From assembly GCF_036237275.1 (NCBI RefSeq), contig NZ_CP108352.1, positions 2,232,001-2,296,000 on the forward strand: 64,000 nucleotides of DNA, in the 5' to 3' direction. How positions within the stretch are numbered: position 1 is the first letter of the stretch; each line of letters begins with the position of its first letter. The DNA is from Streptomyces sp. NBC_01353. Its GTDB lineage: Bacteria; Actinomycetota; Actinomycetes; Streptomycetales; Streptomycetaceae. The translations under genes and the position numbers were made by a program. Below, piece after piece: positions 63,574 to 64,000 of the stretch. The notes beneath the pieces were generated by a model. The model saw only the letters and a list, made by a program, of their open reading frames with translations. It made no database searches and had not been told where the DNA came from.

Positions 63574-64000
63574 TCAGCGCTCGAAGCGGTAGCCCATGCC
63601 CGGTTCGGTGACGAAGTGCCGCGGGTGCGAGGGGTCGGCCTCCAGCTTGCGCCGCAGCTGCGCCATGTACACCCGCAGATAGTTGGTCTCGGTGCCGTAC
63701 GAGGGGCCCCAGACCTCCTGGAGGAGCTGCTTCTGGCTCACCAGGCGGCCGCTGTTGCGGACGAGGACTTCGAGCAGGTGCCACTCGGTGGGAGTGAGGC
63801 GGACGTCGCGCCCGTTCCGGTGGACCTTCTTCGCGGCCAGGTCGACCGTGAAGCCCTCGGTCTCGACGACCACGACGCCGTCCTCGCCGCCGCCGACCGG
63901 CTCGGCCCGGCGGACCGCGGCGCGCAGCCGGGCCAGGAGCTCGTCCATCCCGAACGGCTTGGTGACGTAGTCGTCGGCGCCCGCGTCCAGCGCCTCGACC
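63574..64000 (-). CDS. kdpE: KdpE-type response regulator, N-terminal part beyond the window
   Basis: Only the C-terminal 142 or so residues are seen. The end of the receiver domain (EALDAGADDYVTKPFGMDE with the conserved Lys) and the whole winged helix (VRLTPTEWHLLEVLVRNSGR, LLQEVWGPSYGTETNYLRVY and MAQLRRKLEADPSHPRHFVT, ending GMGYRFER) match KdpE, the regulator of the high-affinity Kdp K+ pump. The kdpFABC and kdpD genes would lie to the right. Confidence 0.88.
   Translation of the reverse strand, partial: VEALDAGADDYVTKPFGMDELLARLRAAVRRAEPVGGGEDGVVVVETEGFTVDLAAKKVHRNGRDVRLTPTEWHLLEVLVRNSGRLVSQKQLLQEVWGPSYGTETNYLRVYMAQLRRKLEADPSHPRHFVTEPGMGYRFER

Overview
The window looks like Streptomyces chromosome, or a close relative. 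GC content is very high, GTG starts are common, and many genes are coupled by GTGA or ATGA stop-start overlaps. ECF sigma factors and secreted lipoproteins and glycoside hydrolases are abundant. The right-hand 7 kb has the gene order of the conserved actinobacterial RNA methyltransferase / APC permease / ceoB / ceoC / DUF3159 / OB-fold block, known for example from Mycobacterium tuberculosis around Rv2689c-Rv2694c.

Left part, 1-13.6 kb. A very large secreted RHS/YD-repeat protein runs off the left edge. Next come a hypothetical protein, an ECF sigma factor with its membrane-anchored putative anti-sigma partner, an MmpS-like protein coupled to a PGRP-type amidase, a secreted small protein and a lipoprotein. 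The 5' region of the MmpS-like gene is duplicated about 2.6 kb upstream, where only an internally deleted remnant of the gene survives.

Middle part, 13.6-57.2 kb. I read this as a genomic island, or several accreted elements, inserted at the 3' end of the RNA methyltransferase gene at 57.2-58.5 kb. A second, diverged copy of that gene's last codons lies at 13.6 kb. Att-like repeats with a shared core occur at 13.7, 34.2 and 57.16 kb, and a partial arm lies at 32.9 kb. No integrase is visible. Cargo, left to right: an aminotransferase / nitrilase-family amidase / oligopeptide-type ABC transporter operon with a divergent LysR regulator; a secreted serine hydrolase; a zone of decay (VapC, glycosyltransferase and IS3 remnants); an ATPase-domain regulator; a second nitrilase plus APC permease module with a broken LysR gene but the same operator; a VapBC pair beside the internal att-like site; a two-component system divergent from an L,D-transpeptidase and a large secreted hydrolase; a MarR/VOC pair; IS110 and IS5 remnants; a sigma/anti-sigma/ABC cluster; a MerR regulator; and a plant cell wall degradation group.

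The plant cell wall group (49.6-56.7 kb) is the most striking. A GH74 xyloglucanase and a GH10-RICIN-GH62 xylanase/arabinofuranosidase sit downstream of a single-chain regulator. That regulator carries an ECF sigma factor, an HxxxCxxC zinc-finger motif, a transmembrane segment and an extracellular AbfB-type (CBM42-like) arabinose-binding domain. It looks like a one-protein sensor for arabinoxylan.

Right part, 57.2-64 kb, is core genome: RNA methyltransferase, KimA-like potassium permease, divergent ceoB/ceoC RCK proteins, DUF3159 membrane protein, OB-fold protein and the C-terminal part of a KdpE-type response regulator cut by the right edge. Potassium transport and its control is the theme here.
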